The notes beneath the pieces are model-generated. The model did no database searches. It was not told where the DNA came from and saw nothing but the letters and a program-made list of their open reading frames with translations. From the NCBI GenBank assembly GCA_902801565.1, contig CADCIX010000004.1:34978-98977 (forward strand): 64,000 bases of DNA, in the 5' to 3' direction. Both the position numbers and the translations under genes were made by a program. Source of the DNA: an uncultured Veillonellaceae bacterium. Lineage in GTDB: Bacteria; Bacillota; Negativicutes; Selenomonadales; Selenomonadaceae. Positions 28,230 through 37,035 of the stretch are shown here, one piece after another; the first letter of the stretch is position 1, and every line of letters begins with the position of its first letter.

Positions 28230-29384
28230 TCATACCCGCGGTTTCGCGAAAATCATGCGCCCCGCCGCTGTCTGCAAGGCAGATGTGACCTCCACGTCAA
28301 TGGTATTGTTGATGTGGCGGCGGCCGTTTTCCACGACAATCATGGTGCCGTCATCCAGATAGGCAACCCCCTGGCCAGGCTCCTTTCCATCCTTTACCAC
28401 CGTGACCTGCATGCTTTCACCGGGAATGACCACCGGCTTCACCGCATTGGACAGCTCGTTGATGTTGAGCACTTCCACACCGCGAAGCTGCGCCACTTTG
28501 TTCAGGTTGAAGTCATTGGTGATGATCTTTCCGCCGACCTGCTGCCCCAGGCGCACGAGCTTGGAATCCACCTCATTCACATCATCGAAGTCCACATTCG
28601 TGATCTCCACCTTGAGCTTGTTGGACTCCGTGCGGATCTTCTGGAGGATGTCCAGCCCACGGCGTCCCCGGACGCGCTTCAAGGCATCCGCAGAATCCGC
28701 GATATGCTGAAGCTCTTCCAGCACAAAGACAGGAATCAGCAAGGTACCTTCCAGAAACCCCGTCTCGCAGATATCAGCAATGCGTCCGTCAATGATCACG
28801 CTGGTATCCAGCAGCTTATAATGCTTGTTCTCCGCTGCCGCTGCCTGTTTCGCGCCCTTGTCCTTGTCCTTATCCTTGTCCCTGGCCTTCACTGCCTCCC
28901 TCAAGGTTTTCGGAATACCATCGAAAAGCCCTGCAATATCCTTGCGCTTCTTGATGGTGATATGTATGCCAAGATAACCAAGGACAATGCTGAACACCAC
29001 GGGAATGTAATCCCCTACCACTGGAATCTTCGCAAAGGAATAACTCAGGAGATTCGCAATGATAAGTCCGATTGCCAGGCCGCAGGCACCGGCAATGACA
29101 TCATGGATCGGCATCTTGTTGAACTGCGTCTCCACCCATACATTGAATCGCTTCAGCTGCTGAATCAGGAACGATGAAAGAATGAAACCTATAAATCCGC
29201 CAAGAAGTGCCCCAACGAGGATACACAGCATACTCGCCAGCGTGAGCTTGAAAAAACCCATGTCCATCTTCAGTATTTCCGTGCTGATGAAAAGCGTCAG
29301 CGCCGGACTGGCAAGATGCAGAAGGGCTCCGCCGGCAAGGGCCAGCAGCAATGTGATGATCATACGCAAAATCTTGTCAAGCAT
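28230..29384 (-). CDS. PIN/TRAM domain membrane protein (YacL family)
   Basis: A 384-residue protein. The N-terminal third has about four membrane helices. A Lys/Asp-rich linker (RDKDKDKDKGAK) leads to a PIN nuclease domain with conserved acids (LLDTSVIIDGR, FVLEELQHI, IITNDFNLNKVA). A C-terminal TRAM RNA-binding domain follows (EPGQGVAYLDDGTMIVVENGRR). It is likely a membrane-tethered RNase acting on structured RNA. The start ATG 29384 follows AAAGGAGGTG; a start eight codons upstream overlaps that site. carD lies upstream with a terminator between, as in Bacillus-like synteny (yacL near carD). Confidence 0.9.
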   Translation of the reverse strand: MLDKILRMIITLLLALAGGALLHLASPALTLFISTEILKMDMGFFKLTLASMLCILVGALLGGFIGFILSSFLIQQLKRFNVWVETQFNKMPIHDVIAGACGLAIGLIIANLLSYSFAKIPVVGDYIPVVFSIVLGYLGIHITIKKRKDIAGLFDGIPKTLREAVKARDKDKDKDKGAKQAAAAENKHYKLLDTSVIIDGRIADICETGFLEGTLLIPVFVLEELQHIADSADALKRVRGRRGLDILQKIRTESNKLKVEITNVDFDDVNEVDSKLVRLGQQVGGKIITNDFNLNKVAQLRGVEVLNINELSNAVKPVVIPGESMQVTVVKDGKEPGQGVAYLDDGTMIVVENGRRHINNTIDVEVTSALQTAAGRMIFAKPRV

Positions 29385-29424
29385 CTCTCTCACCTCCTTT
29401 CCTCGCAAATGTCAAAAAAAAGAA

Positions 29425-29462
29425 ATTCAAACAGATTGCATCATCAAACCTGTTTGAATTTT
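29425..29462 (-). terminator. carD terminator
   Basis: On the minus strand AAATTCAAACAG, loop, CTGTTTGAATTT, then CTTTTTTTT, directly after the carD stop. Confidence 0.85.
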
Positions 29463-29469
29463 CCAGGGA

Positions 29470-29964
29470 TCAATGATTTTTCGGAGGGGAGGACATGAGC
29501 TCCTCGAGCCAGTTCTCCACTTCATCCAATGACTTGTCGCAGGCATAGATGAGCTCGCTCACGAGGATCTGCTTTGCCAGATCCATGAGGCGCTTCTCGC
29601 CGCTGGAAATGCGCCGCTGCTTGTCCTGACGGATGAGATTGCGCGCCACAGCCGCGACATCGCAGAGATTTCCCGTTTTCATGCGGTCAAGGTTCGCCTG
29701 AAAACGCTTGTTCCAGCTTCCCGTCATGCGTTCCGGCTTATCCTGCAGCACCGCCAGAACATCCTTGACCTTGTCCTCCGTTATGACTCCCCGAAGACCA
29801 ATGTTCTCTGCATTGTCCACTGGAATCATAACTTTCAGGCTCCCCATGGGAAGCCTGAGCACGTAATAGGCCTTGTCCTCTCCCAAGACCTCGCAATGTT
29901 CAATTCCGGCAATCTTCCCGGCACCATGCATTGGATAGACCACCGTATCCCCAACATTCAGCAC
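29470..29964 (-). CDS. CarD/CdnL-family transcription regulator
   Basis: A 164-residue protein. The N-terminal Tudor-like domain (MLNVGDTVVYPMHGAGKIAGIE) binds the RNA polymerase beta lobe in studied homologues. The helical C-terminal domain contacts promoter DNA near the -10 upstream edge. These proteins stabilise open complexes, often at rRNA promoters. The start is GTG 29964, five bases after AGGAGGTG. Two possible promoters lie upstream. The function is inferred from the family. Confidence 0.92.
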   Translation of the reverse strand: MLNVGDTVVYPMHGAGKIAGIEHCEVLGEDKAYYVLRLPMGSLKVMIPVDNAENIGLRGVITEDKVKDVLAVLQDKPERMTGSWNKRFQANLDRMKTGNLCDVAAVARNLIRQDKQRRISSGEKRLMDLAKQILVSELIYACDKSLDEVENWLEELMSSPPKNH

Positions 29965-30000
29965 GCCCTCACCTCCTGCCGAAACGCTCCTATCCCCTTT

Positions 30001-30074
30001 ATTATAGCACGTTTCCCAAGGATTTGGCGAGTCCTAAATTTTCTTATTTTAACACTTACATAAAAGCGCGTCAA
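30001..30074 (-). promoter_or_regulatory. two candidate carD promoters
   Basis: The distal one is TTGACG (30074-30069), 17 bases, TAAAAT (30051-30046), and overlaps the end of tcdA. The proximal one is an extended -10, TGC-TATAAT (30006-30001), with a poor -35. Both face carD. Confidence 0.6.
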
Positions 30075-30826
30075 CCATCCCACAACATATTTTCGGGAGT
30101 CTCCCCTCCCGCAAGAAGCGCCCTGACCACCTCACCCGCAAGGATGAAGCCGGCCACAGGCGGAACAAAAGAGATGCTCCCCACAATCCGCTCGCCAATA
30201 GGACAATCTTCCTGTCCCACCGGCAAAGGAACCTCCTTCGAGTATACCACCTTCAGATCACGCACCCCGTATTCCCTGAGCTTTTTCCTCATGATACGCG
30301 CAAGGGGATCCACGCTGGTCTTGTAGATGTCCGCCACCTCGAACATGGCAGGGTTCAGCTTGTTTCCGGCTCCCATGCTGCATATGATGGGGATTTTCCG
30401 CCTTTTGCATTCCAACACAAGACTAACCTTCCCCGCCACGATATCAATAGCATCCACCACATAATCATAGTGCCGGGCAAAAAAAGCATCCGCATTCTCT
30501 GCCGAATAAAAGGCATCCACGGTATCCACAACCGCCTTCGGATGGATGTCCAGAACGCGTGCCTTCATGACCTCCGTCTTCTTCTGCCCCACCGTTTTCG
30601 TGGTGGCATGCAGCTGACGATTGATATTTGAAGCACAGATATCATCCTTGTCGATGAGCACCAAATGTCCTATGCCCGCCCGTGCAAGCCCCTCCACGAC
30701 AAAGGAACCCACACCGCCGATGCCGAACACAGCCACCGTGCTTTCCGCCAGCTTCCTCATACCGGCTTCCCCCAGGAGAAGCTCCGTGCGGACAAACTTG
30801 TCCGGATAATCCGTCACAAAGTCCAC
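30071..30826 (-). CDS. tcdA: tRNA threonylcarbamoyladenosine dehydratase (ThiF/HesA/MoeB family)
   Basis: A 251-residue E1-like enzyme that cyclises t6A37 of tRNAs to ct6A in an ATP-dependent step. The nucleotide-binding loop reads VFGIGGVGSFVVEGLARAG (near residue 34). DKDDICASNINRQLHA holds the Arg and Asn that contact ATP. CSMGAGNKLNPAMFEVADIYKT is typical of TcdA rather than MoeB or ThiF. There are no CxxC zinc pairs, also as in TcdA. The start GTG 30826 is three bases past the ftsZ stop and its Shine-Dalgarno lies inside ftsZ, so the two are translationally linked. Confidence 0.9.
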   Translation of the reverse strand: MDFVTDYPDKFVRTELLLGEAGMRKLAESTVAVFGIGGVGSFVVEGLARAGIGHLVLIDKDDICASNINRQLHATTKTVGQKKTEVMKARVLDIHPKAVVDTVDAFYSAENADAFFARHYDYVVDAIDIVAGKVSLVLECKRRKIPIICSMGAGNKLNPAMFEVADIYKTSVDPLARIMRKKLREYGVRDLKVVYSKEVPLPVGQEDCPIGERIVGSISFVPPVAGFILAGEVVRALLAGGETPENMLWDG

Positions 30827-30829
30827 GCC

Positions 30830-31966
30830 TTATTTCTCCTTTGGGGCCATATCCGTGATCTTGAAGGCGGGAATGGCAAAGGCACTGCTCTTGGGCCTTG
30901 CCTGCGGACGGTTCATGAAATCCGGTGTATCCAGATTGAAGCCCTTCTGTACCGCCACCTGGCTCTTGGGCACTTCCGCCTTTGGCGCCTTCAGAGCCAT
31001 GCTGCCCGCAAAATCCGTGGCGATGATGGTGGCCTGAATGACATCCTTCATATCGTTGTTGATAACCACACCGAAAATGATGTTCACCTCGGGGTCCGTA
31101 TTGTCGAAAATGTACTTCGTGGCCTCATCCACATCGCAAAGGCTCAAATCCTCGTTGGCCGTGATGTTGAGGATGATGCCCCGCGCTCCCTGGAGGGACT
31201 TGTCGATGAGCGGGCTCTCCACCGCCAGTTTGACCGCATCCACGGCACTGCGGCGGCTTTGGCCAATGCCCAAGAGGGCATCGCTGCTCTCGCTCTGGCG
31301 GAAGATGGTCGTGACATCCGCAAAGTCCACATTGACCACCCCTGTGGTGAGGATCAGCTCCGCCACACAGCGGATGGCCTGCTTCAGCACCTCATCCGCC
31401 GCCTCGAAGGCATTGACAAGGGACATGGAGCGGTTCTCTGGCAGCTTCATCAGATTGTCGTTCTGGACGGCAATCAGGGCATCCATATGGGACTGCATCT
31501 TGACAATCCCCGCCTCAGCAATCTTCTTTTTCCGTGCGCCCTCAAAGGTGAATGGCATCGTGACCACACCGATGACCAGAATCCCCAATTCCTTCGCAAT
31601 GCGCGCCACAACCGGGGCAGCTCCCGTACCGGCGCCGCCACCCATGCCTGCCGTGACAAAGATGAGGTCTGCGCCCTGCATCATGTCCTTGATCTTTCCC
31701 TCATCCGCCTTGGCGGCCTGCTCGCCCTCTTCCATCTTGCCTCCGGTGCCGCGCCCCTTCGTGATGGCCTCGCCGATCTGCAAGGTCTTGACACCGGCAG
31801 CCTCCATGATGGCCAGCTGCTTCTCATCCGTGTTCACAGCCACCAGCTCAATATCGAGAAAATCACTTTTCGCCATGCGCAAAAGGACGCTGTTGCCGCC
31901 GCCACCCACACCGAACACCTTGATCGTGACGATTGCCCTTCGAATTGCTATATCCTCTGCCGCCAT
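30830..31966 (-). CDS. ftsZ: FtsZ-like cell division GTPase (divergent)
   Basis: A protein of about 378 residues in the tubulin/FtsZ family. The GTP loop is GVGGGGNS (near residue 19). The tubulin signature at 109-115 reads GGGAGTG, where most FtsZ have GGGTGTG. The synergy loop NVDFAD is intact, so polymerisation-dependent hydrolysis is possible. A variable linker ends in LDTPDFMNR, close to the C-terminal peptide (DIPxFLR) that binds FtsA and ZipA, followed by about 25 more residues. The start is unclear: ATG 31966 is preferred by length; ATGs at 32011 and 32020 are also possible. It is not in a dcw cluster; tcdA follows. It may be a second FtsZ. Confidence 0.88.
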   Translation of the reverse strand: MAAEDIAIRRAIVTIKVFGVGGGGNSVLLRMAKSDFLDIELVAVNTDEKQLAIMEAAGVKTLQIGEAITKGRGTGGKMEEGEQAAKADEGKIKDMMQGADLIFVTAGMGGGAGTGAAPVVARIAKELGILVIGVVTMPFTFEGARKKKIAEAGIVKMQSHMDALIAVQNDNLMKLPENRSMSLVNAFEAADEVLKQAIRCVAELILTTGVVNVDFADVTTIFRQSESSDALLGIGQSRRSAVDAVKLAVESPLIDKSLQGARGIILNITANEDLSLCDVDEATKYIFDNTDPEVNIIFGVVINNDMKDVIQATIIATDFAGSMALKAPKAEVPKSQVAVQKGFNLDTPDFMNRPQARPKSSAFAIPAFKITDMAPKEK

Positions 31967-32087
31967 AGAAACCAGGCCCCTCTCACTCATGATATCGCAT
32001 TTTGCGCTCATACAACCCATTATCCTTTACAATTTATATTATATTCATGATTTTTCCATGAAACCCTTCCCGGCGCCAACGAGCTCC

Positions 32088-32108
32088 ATGCGAAACGGTG
32101 TTTCGCAT
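32088..32108. repeat. perfect 9-bp palindrome upstream of ftsZ
   Basis: ATGCGAAAC-GGT-GTTTCGCAT. It lies between the 32178 terminator and ftsZ. A second, looser repeat (GAAATCT...AGATTTC) lies at about 32121-32171. It could be an operator or an RNA hairpin; no function can be assigned. Confidence 0.5.
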
Positions 32109-32177
32109 TACGCCCTTACACGAAATCTAACCAATTCTGCGCCCTTCGGGCTTGACCCGCTAAGATTTCATAGTAAA

Positions 32178-32206
32178 AAAGGCGAGGCCCAAATGACCTC
32201 GCCCCC
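32178..32206 (-). terminator. terminator of the small transcription unit upstream of ftsZ
   Basis: On the minus strand GGCGAGG, a loop, CCTCGCC, then TTTTTT. Confidence 0.85.
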
Positions 32207-32231
32207 TGTTCCTCCAAGAAAACCTTCCGGC

Positions 32232-32291
32232 TCAATGGAAAAGAACGACTGCCAAGCATGCAAGAATAATCTTCAGGCTGTCAAGCTTCAC
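32232..32291 (-). CDS. putative 19-residue hydrophobic peptide
   Basis: A short frame reading MKLDSLKIILACLAVVLFH, with GTG start at 32291 and AGGAAGTG six bases upstream, ending TGA. It has a charged start and a hydrophobic core, as expected for a small membrane peptide. It is the only frame in a unit with its own strong promoter (32335-32363) and terminator (32178-32206), a transcript of about 150 bases. It could be a small membrane protein, a type I toxin or a leader peptide. No homologue is recognised. Chance cannot be ruled out at this length. Confidence 0.4.
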   Translation of the reverse strand: MKLDSLKIILACLAVVLFH

Positions 32292-32334
32292 AAAAAACAC
32301 TTCCTAATATTTTATAGTCCTTGACACAATCAGA

Positions 32335-32363
32335 ATTATACAAGCATTTCCGAAAAATATCAA
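32335..32363 (-). promoter_or_regulatory. strong promoter of the small transcription unit
   Basis: TTGATA (32363-32358), 17 bases, perfect TATAAT (32340-32335) on the minus strand, just after the DMT transporter gene. Confidence 0.75.
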
Positions 32364-32373
32364 CAAAAATTTC

Positions 32374-33267
32374 TCATGGCACCGCCATTCTCTTTCTCCT
32401 CAGAATGCCCCCCATCTGCGTTGCCACCATGCCCGCCGTCATGAGGACGCAGCCGAAGATCTCCATGCCGGTCATGACCTCGCCAAGGATGAGCCAGCTT
32501 GCCAATGCGCCGAAGATCGCCTCAAAGCTCATGATGATTGCCGCATGGGAAGGCTCCGCGTATTTTTGCCCGATGATCTGCAGCGTAAAGGCCACCCCCG
32601 CCGACATGACCCCGCCATAAAAGATGGCAAAACCTGCCGACTGGATATCTTCCCACCGGATGCTCTCAAAGGCCAATGCCGCCAAAAGACTGGCCAGGGT
32701 ACAGATTCCCACCTGGGCCGCCGAGAGCTCCATGACATCCACGCATCCCGCAAAACGATCTATGAAGAGGATATGAGCCGTCCAGAAGAAGGCGCTGATG
32801 AGCACAAGGCTGTCACCGAACCCCAGGGACAATTCCCCGCGAATGGACAAAAAATAGAGCCCCGTGATGGCAAGCAGCGCGCCTGCCCAATTTTCCGGAC
32901 GAATGCGCCTCCCCAGCAGCACGGAAAAAAGAGGCACCAGGATAATGTAAAGACATGTGATGAACGCCGTCTTGCCCGCTGTGGTATAAAGCATCGCCAC
33001 CTGCTGAAAAGAGGTGGCCACAAACATGATGCAGCCGGCCCCCATGCCGGCCTTCCAGCCGGGCATATAGGTTCCCGCCTGCTTCGCGATCCGACGGGGG
33101 CCCCGATAAAGCCACCAGATCAACAGCAGGGAACAAAAGCCAAGAAAATACCTCGATGCAGCATAGGTGAAGGGGCCAAGATTGTCCATGCCCGTCATCT
33201 GGGCAACAAAGGTCGTTCCCCAGAGAAAGGCTGCCATCATCAGAAAAAGATTGCCACGAAGGCGCAT
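32374..33267 (-). CDS. DMT-superfamily exporter (two EamA domains)
   Basis: A 297-residue protein with ten predicted membrane helices in two EamA repeats. It opens GNLFLMMAAFLWGTTFVAQ, the usual start of EamA proteins; the second repeat opens near residue 150. Members export amino acids or other metabolites; the substrate here is unknown. The start ATG 33267 has GGGAGGAG six bases upstream; a longer frame upstream has no such site. The epimerase gene is upstream with a 14-base gap, so the two are likely co-transcribed. Confidence 0.88.
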   Translation of the reverse strand: MRLRGNLFLMMAAFLWGTTFVAQMTGMDNLGPFTYAASRYFLGFCSLLLIWWLYRGPRRIAKQAGTYMPGWKAGMGAGCIMFVATSFQQVAMLYTTAGKTAFITCLYIILVPLFSVLLGRRIRPENWAGALLAITGLYFLSIRGELSLGFGDSLVLISAFFWTAHILFIDRFAGCVDVMELSAAQVGICTLASLLAALAFESIRWEDIQSAGFAIFYGGVMSAGVAFTLQIIGQKYAEPSHAAIIMSFEAIFGALASWLILGEVMTGMEIFGCVLMTAGMVATQMGGILRRKRMAVP

Positions 33268-33281
33268 AGAACTCCTCCCTG

Positions 33282-34211
33282 CTACACTTCTCGCTTCGCA
33301 AAGTAATCCATCGTGCGCCTCAATCCCTCCAGCAAGGGCATGGCCGGCTTCCACCCCAGCCCCCGCGCTGCCTTGCCATTCGCCAGCATGGACCGGCGGA
33401 TGTCACCGGGACGCTCCGGGCCATAAAGGGGAATGATCTCCCTGCCAGCGATTTTGCTCAAAAGGCTCACCAGTTCCCGAAGACTTGTCTCCGTCTGTGT
33501 GCTGAGATTGTACGCCGTATTCACATCCTTTGTACGAAGGGCGGCACAGATCCCCTTGGCGATATCCCCTGCATAGACAAAGTCCCGCGTCTGCTCGCCA
33601 TCGCCAAAGATCGTAATGTCCTCACCCTGAACAATCCGCTTCGCGAAAATGCTGATGACGCCGCCCTCTCCGCCATCCCCCTGACGTTCTCCGTAAACAT
33701 TGGCAAAGCGCAGGACAACATGATCCATGCCGAAAATCTGTCGGTAGACTTCCAGATAATGCTCCGCTGTCACCTTGGACAACCCATAGAAGGACATAGG
33801 CATTAGCGGCTTGCTCTCCAATACGGGAAGATCCTCTGCCGAAACATTGCCGTAACTGGCTGCCGTGGAAGAAAAGATAATCCTTTCTATGTCGCATTGC
33901 CGCGCAGCCTCCAAAAGATTTATCGTTCCGATGATGTTCTCCTCTGCATCGTTCTTGGGATCCTGCACGGAGGCATCCACCATCGTCTGCCCCGCCAGAT
34001 GGACAATGGCATCCAATCGTTTCCCCTGAATCTTCTGAAGCAGTGACTCATCACAGACATCCATCTCCAGGAATTCGACATCCCCGGGCACATGTTCCCG
34101 CAATCCCGTGCTAAGATTATCGAGGACAACAGGCGTATGGCCTTCCTCCTGCAAAGCGCGTACGAGGTGAGAACCGATAAATCCCGCGCCACCCGCAACT
34201 AAAACCTTCAA
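33282..34211 (-). CDS. NAD-dependent UDP-glucose 4-epimerase-like sugar epimerase
   Basis: A 309-residue extended-SDR enzyme. The NAD loop VLVAGGAGFIGSHL is at the N-terminus. The catalytic set is Ser in FSSTAASYG, then Tyr-x-x-x-Lys in YGLSK. Residues RFANVYGERQGDGGEGGVI and RPGDIRRS fit GalE-like or UDP-GlcNAc epimerases. It probably interconverts a UDP-hexose for envelope glycans. The likely start is TTG 34211, six bases after AAGGGGATG. holA lies upstream by about 35 bases. Confidence 0.88.
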   Translation of the reverse strand: MKVLVAGGAGFIGSHLVRALQEEGHTPVVLDNLSTGLREHVPGDVEFLEMDVCDESLLQKIQGKRLDAIVHLAGQTMVDASVQDPKNDAEENIIGTINLLEAARQCDIERIIFSSTAASYGNVSAEDLPVLESKPLMPMSFYGLSKVTAEHYLEVYRQIFGMDHVVLRFANVYGERQGDGGEGGVISIFAKRIVQGEDITIFGDGEQTRDFVYAGDIAKGICAALRTKDVNTAYNLSTQTETSLRELVSLLSKIAGREIIPLYGPERPGDIRRSMLANGKAARGLGWKPAMPLLEGLRRTMDYFAKREV

Positions 34212-34246
34212 CAAAAACATCCCCTTACGCAAAATCTACAAGACTC

Positions 34247-35299
34247 TTAACGACACAAATGAATCACAACATTCTCCAGTATCTCCTCTCCTGCCTGTCC
34301 GGTCTTGAGGAAATAATCCGCATCGGCAAGATCCAGCATTGCCCTTTTGAGCACCGGCACCTCAAACCTTTCCGCCGCCTTTCCCAAGCGTTCCGCAATC
34401 ACGGGATTGAGTTCCAGCGGCTTTGCCAATGCCTTGCCTCGATATCCCCTGGCCTGCAGGTCTTTCGCCTGCCAAAGCTGACGCACATGGCGGGCAAGAA
34501 GGTTGAGTATAAGAGGAAGGTAAGCGCCATCCCTCATCTGCCGTCGAAGCAGCATGAGAGACTTTCTGGCGTCCTTCGCGCTGACAGCATCCATGAGTGC
34601 AAAGACAGAAACCTCCGGAACACCGGCAAATACCTTCAGCAAAGCATCCTTTGATATGAGCCGGTCCTCCGTGAAGAGTGCCAGCTTGTCGAACTCCTTG
34701 TCCAGATAGGAAAGGGAAATCTGCTGCATCATGCTCACGGCACTGGCAAAATAAACATAGGCCTCCCTGTCGAATTCCTTGTTCATCGCCTGCAGCTTCC
34801 CCTGAAGCCAGTCATTGATATTCCATGGGCGGACAGCCTCCGCTTCCAGCACGGCACCATATTTTTCCACGGTTTTGTATAGCTTGCGCCGCTTATCCGC
34901 CTTTTCTCCCGTCATGAAGATGACATAGCTGTACTCCGGCATGTCGGAAAGGAGAAGCAACAGACGCTCCATCTTCTTGTCCACCGGCTTTTTGGGCTTT
35001 CCTTTTCCCTTTTCCTCTGTCCCTGTCTTTTTCTCCCGGAACAATGACGTATTCTTCAGCAGGATGACATTCTTTTCAGAAAAGAATGGAGCCGTCTCTA
35101 TGAACCCTGCAAGAGTATCCGGATCCACGTCACCATCTATGCTCTGCAGGGAATCCTGCATTCCCTTCCCATCGGGAAAAAGAGCCTCCATGATGCGCTC
35201 TTTCGCCTTTTCGATGTAATAACTCTCCTCACCGCCGAGAAGGTAGATGTGCTGCAGACTGCCTTTTCGCAAAGCAGCCATGAACTCGCCAAACTTCAA
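34247..35299 (-). CDS. holA: DNA polymerase III subunit delta
   Basis: A 350-residue clamp-loader subunit that opens the sliding clamp. IYLLGGEESYYIEKAKERI is the HolA start; the central region holds a Lys-rich insertion near residues 88-110 (KKTGTEEKGKGKPKKP). The C-terminal collar domain contains LLARHVRQLWQAKDL. The start is TTG 35299, with GGGGGAGATC upstream. Fairly weak conservation is usual for this protein. Confidence 0.93.
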   Translation of the reverse strand: MKFGEFMAALRKGSLQHIYLLGGEESYYIEKAKERIMEALFPDGKGMQDSLQSIDGDVDPDTLAGFIETAPFFSEKNVILLKNTSLFREKKTGTEEKGKGKPKKPVDKKMERLLLLLSDMPEYSYVIFMTGEKADKRRKLYKTVEKYGAVLEAEAVRPWNINDWLQGKLQAMNKEFDREAYVYFASAVSMMQQISLSYLDKEFDKLALFTEDRLISKDALLKVFAGVPEVSVFALMDAVSAKDARKSLMLLRRQMRDGAYLPLILNLLARHVRQLWQAKDLQARGYRGKALAKPLELNPVIAERLGKAAERFEVPVLKRAMLDLADADYFLKTGQAGEEILENVVIHLCR

Positions 35300-35446
35300 T
35301 CAAGGATCTCCCCCTATGCCGCCCTTTTCCAGCGTTCTGACAACCAGCAGAATTCCCACATATATACTCACGCTATTTTAATATAGATTCGTTCCTTTTC
35401 TCGAAATTCCTGCATCAAGGCATGGACATCCGCGAAAGCAGAAAAT

Positions 35447-35473
35447 GAGGCGTTCCGTAATGGAACGCCCCAA
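35447..35473 (-). terminator. MFS transporter gene terminator
   Basis: On the minus strand GGGGCGTTCC ATTA CGGAACGCC, followed by TCATTTTC. It lies after the stop at 35515. The poor T-run lowers confidence. Confidence 0.6.
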
Positions 35474-35514
35474 AGCATGACACATGACCCAGGTTTCGCC
35501 AAGAACAAAGCCTT

Positions 35515-36870
35515 TCAGCCCATCTCCGGGCGGACATGGATTTCCTCCAATTCCTCCAAAGTCTTTTGCTTGCTCTCCCTGCCAAGGACAAGAATGACGG
35601 CAGAGACCAGGACAAAGACAGAGGCAAACATCAGGAATACCAGATTCATGCCGAAATTCTGTGCAATCATGACGCCCACCAGCATGGGAGCAAGCATCCC
35701 GCCAATGCGGCCGAAGCCTGCGGCCCAACCGCTTCCGAGGGCCCGGATGGCAGTGGGATATTGTTCCGGCGTATAGGTGTAGATGACACCCCATGCACCG
35801 AGATTGAAAAAGGACATGGCCGAGCCCCAGAGAAGCAAAGCCGTCGTATCGGCAGCATTCCCAAAGAAATAGCTGCAGACACCGGAAAGGAGCAGGAAAA
35901 GGGAAAGCGTGTACCTGCGCCCGATGATGTCCACGAGCCAGGCAGCGGCATAATAGCCGGGAAGCTGGGCCAAGGTCATGATGAGTACATATTCAAAGGT
36001 CTTGACCACGGCAAAGCCCTGGGCAAAGACCAGGGAAGGCAGCCACATGAAGATGCCGTAATAGCTGTAGACAATGCCGAACCATGCCAGCCAGAGCATG
36101 ATCGTGCGTGTACGGTATTCCCGGCTCCAAAGGACGGAAAAATTCATTTTCTTCCCGGAATCCTGCTGCATCTCCATGGGACTGAGGCTCTCTGCAAAAG
36201 GACGGCTTACCACATGGAGCTTTTTCTCCAGATCCAGAATGATATCCTTCGCCTCCTGGATGCGATTCTTAGAGATGAGATAGCGAATGGACTCCGGCAT
36301 GTGAAGGCGTATCAGGAAAACATAAAGGGCGGGAAGCGTCCCGATGACAAAAGCAGCCTTCCAGCCAAAGGCCGGAATCAAGAGATAGGCGATGCAGGCA
36401 GCCACCAGCCAGCCTACCCCCCAGAAGCTTTCCAAAAGCACGATGAAACGCCCCCGCAGATGGGCAGGTGCATATTCACTCATGAGGGTGGCAGCAACAG
36501 GAAGCTCGCCGCCAAGGCCAAAACCGACGAGAAAGCGGAATACCATCAAGGATTCATAGCTCCAGGCCAGGGCGCACATCCCCGTGGACAGGCTGTAGAG
36601 CAGCACGGTGATGGCGAACACCCGCTTGCGCCCAATGCGGTCTGCCAACGTTCCCGCAAGAATCGCACCAAGCGCCATGCCGATGAGCCCAATGCTCCCA
36701 ATCCAGCCCATCTGCGCAGGCGAGAGCTGCCACTCCTTTGCCAGGATGGGAAGCACGAAGGCGATAAGCCCGGTATCCATAGAATCAAAAAGCCACCCAA
36801 GCCCTGTGACAAGAAGCAGCTTGTATTGAAACGAGCCGACAGGCAGCCCCTCCAACCGTTCCAAAATCAT
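35515..36870 (-). CDS. MFS transporter (NiaP/YceI-like metabolite:H+ symporter)
   Basis: A 451-residue protein with twelve predicted membrane helices. LLLVTGLGWLFDSMDTGLIAFVLP is the first helix; the loop DRIGRKRVF (helix 2-3) and GLGGELPVAATLMSEYAPAHLRGR (helix 4-5) are MFS signatures. A long central loop (about 200-250) separates the halves. The text resembles the NiaP/YceI group, which takes up nicotinate or other aromatic acids; the substrate is not certain. The start ATG 36870 follows GAGGAGATGG. It has its own promoter. Confidence 0.85.
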   Translation of the reverse strand: MILERLEGLPVGSFQYKLLLVTGLGWLFDSMDTGLIAFVLPILAKEWQLSPAQMGWIGSIGLIGMALGAILAGTLADRIGRKRVFAITVLLYSLSTGMCALAWSYESLMVFRFLVGFGLGGELPVAATLMSEYAPAHLRGRFIVLLESFWGVGWLVAACIAYLLIPAFGWKAAFVIGTLPALYVFLIRLHMPESIRYLISKNRIQEAKDIILDLEKKLHVVSRPFAESLSPMEMQQDSGKKMNFSVLWSREYRTRTIMLWLAWFGIVYSYYGIFMWLPSLVFAQGFAVVKTFEYVLIMTLAQLPGYYAAAWLVDIIGRRYTLSLFLLLSGVCSYFFGNAADTTALLLWGSAMSFFNLGAWGVIYTYTPEQYPTAIRALGSGWAAGFGRIGGMLAPMLVGVMIAQNFGMNLVFLMFASVFVLVSAVILVLGRESKQKTLEELEEIHVRPEMG

Positions 36871-36920
36871 AATAAACCATCTCCTCAATAGATTGGACAA
36901 ATGTATTTTTCCCGTCCATG

Positions 36921-36949
36921 AGTATAACAAAATCCACCCCGAGCGTCAA
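36921..36949 (-). promoter_or_regulatory. MFS transporter promoter
   Basis: TTGACG (36949-36944), 17 bases, TATACT (36926-36921) on the minus strand, 50 bases before the start codon. Confidence 0.75.
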
Positions 36950-36983
36950 CCGTTTGGGTATTGATGGTTTTCCAATCGAGCAG

Positions 36984-37017
36984 AAAAAAGCACCTGCGAT
37001 CCTGTCGCAGGTGCCGG
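36984..37017 (-). terminator. glpF terminator
   Basis: On the minus strand GGCACCTGCGA CAGGA TCGCAGGTGC, then TTTTTT, 20 bases after the glpF stop. Confidence 0.9.
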
Positions 37018-37035
37018 AACAACGATTTTCAAATA

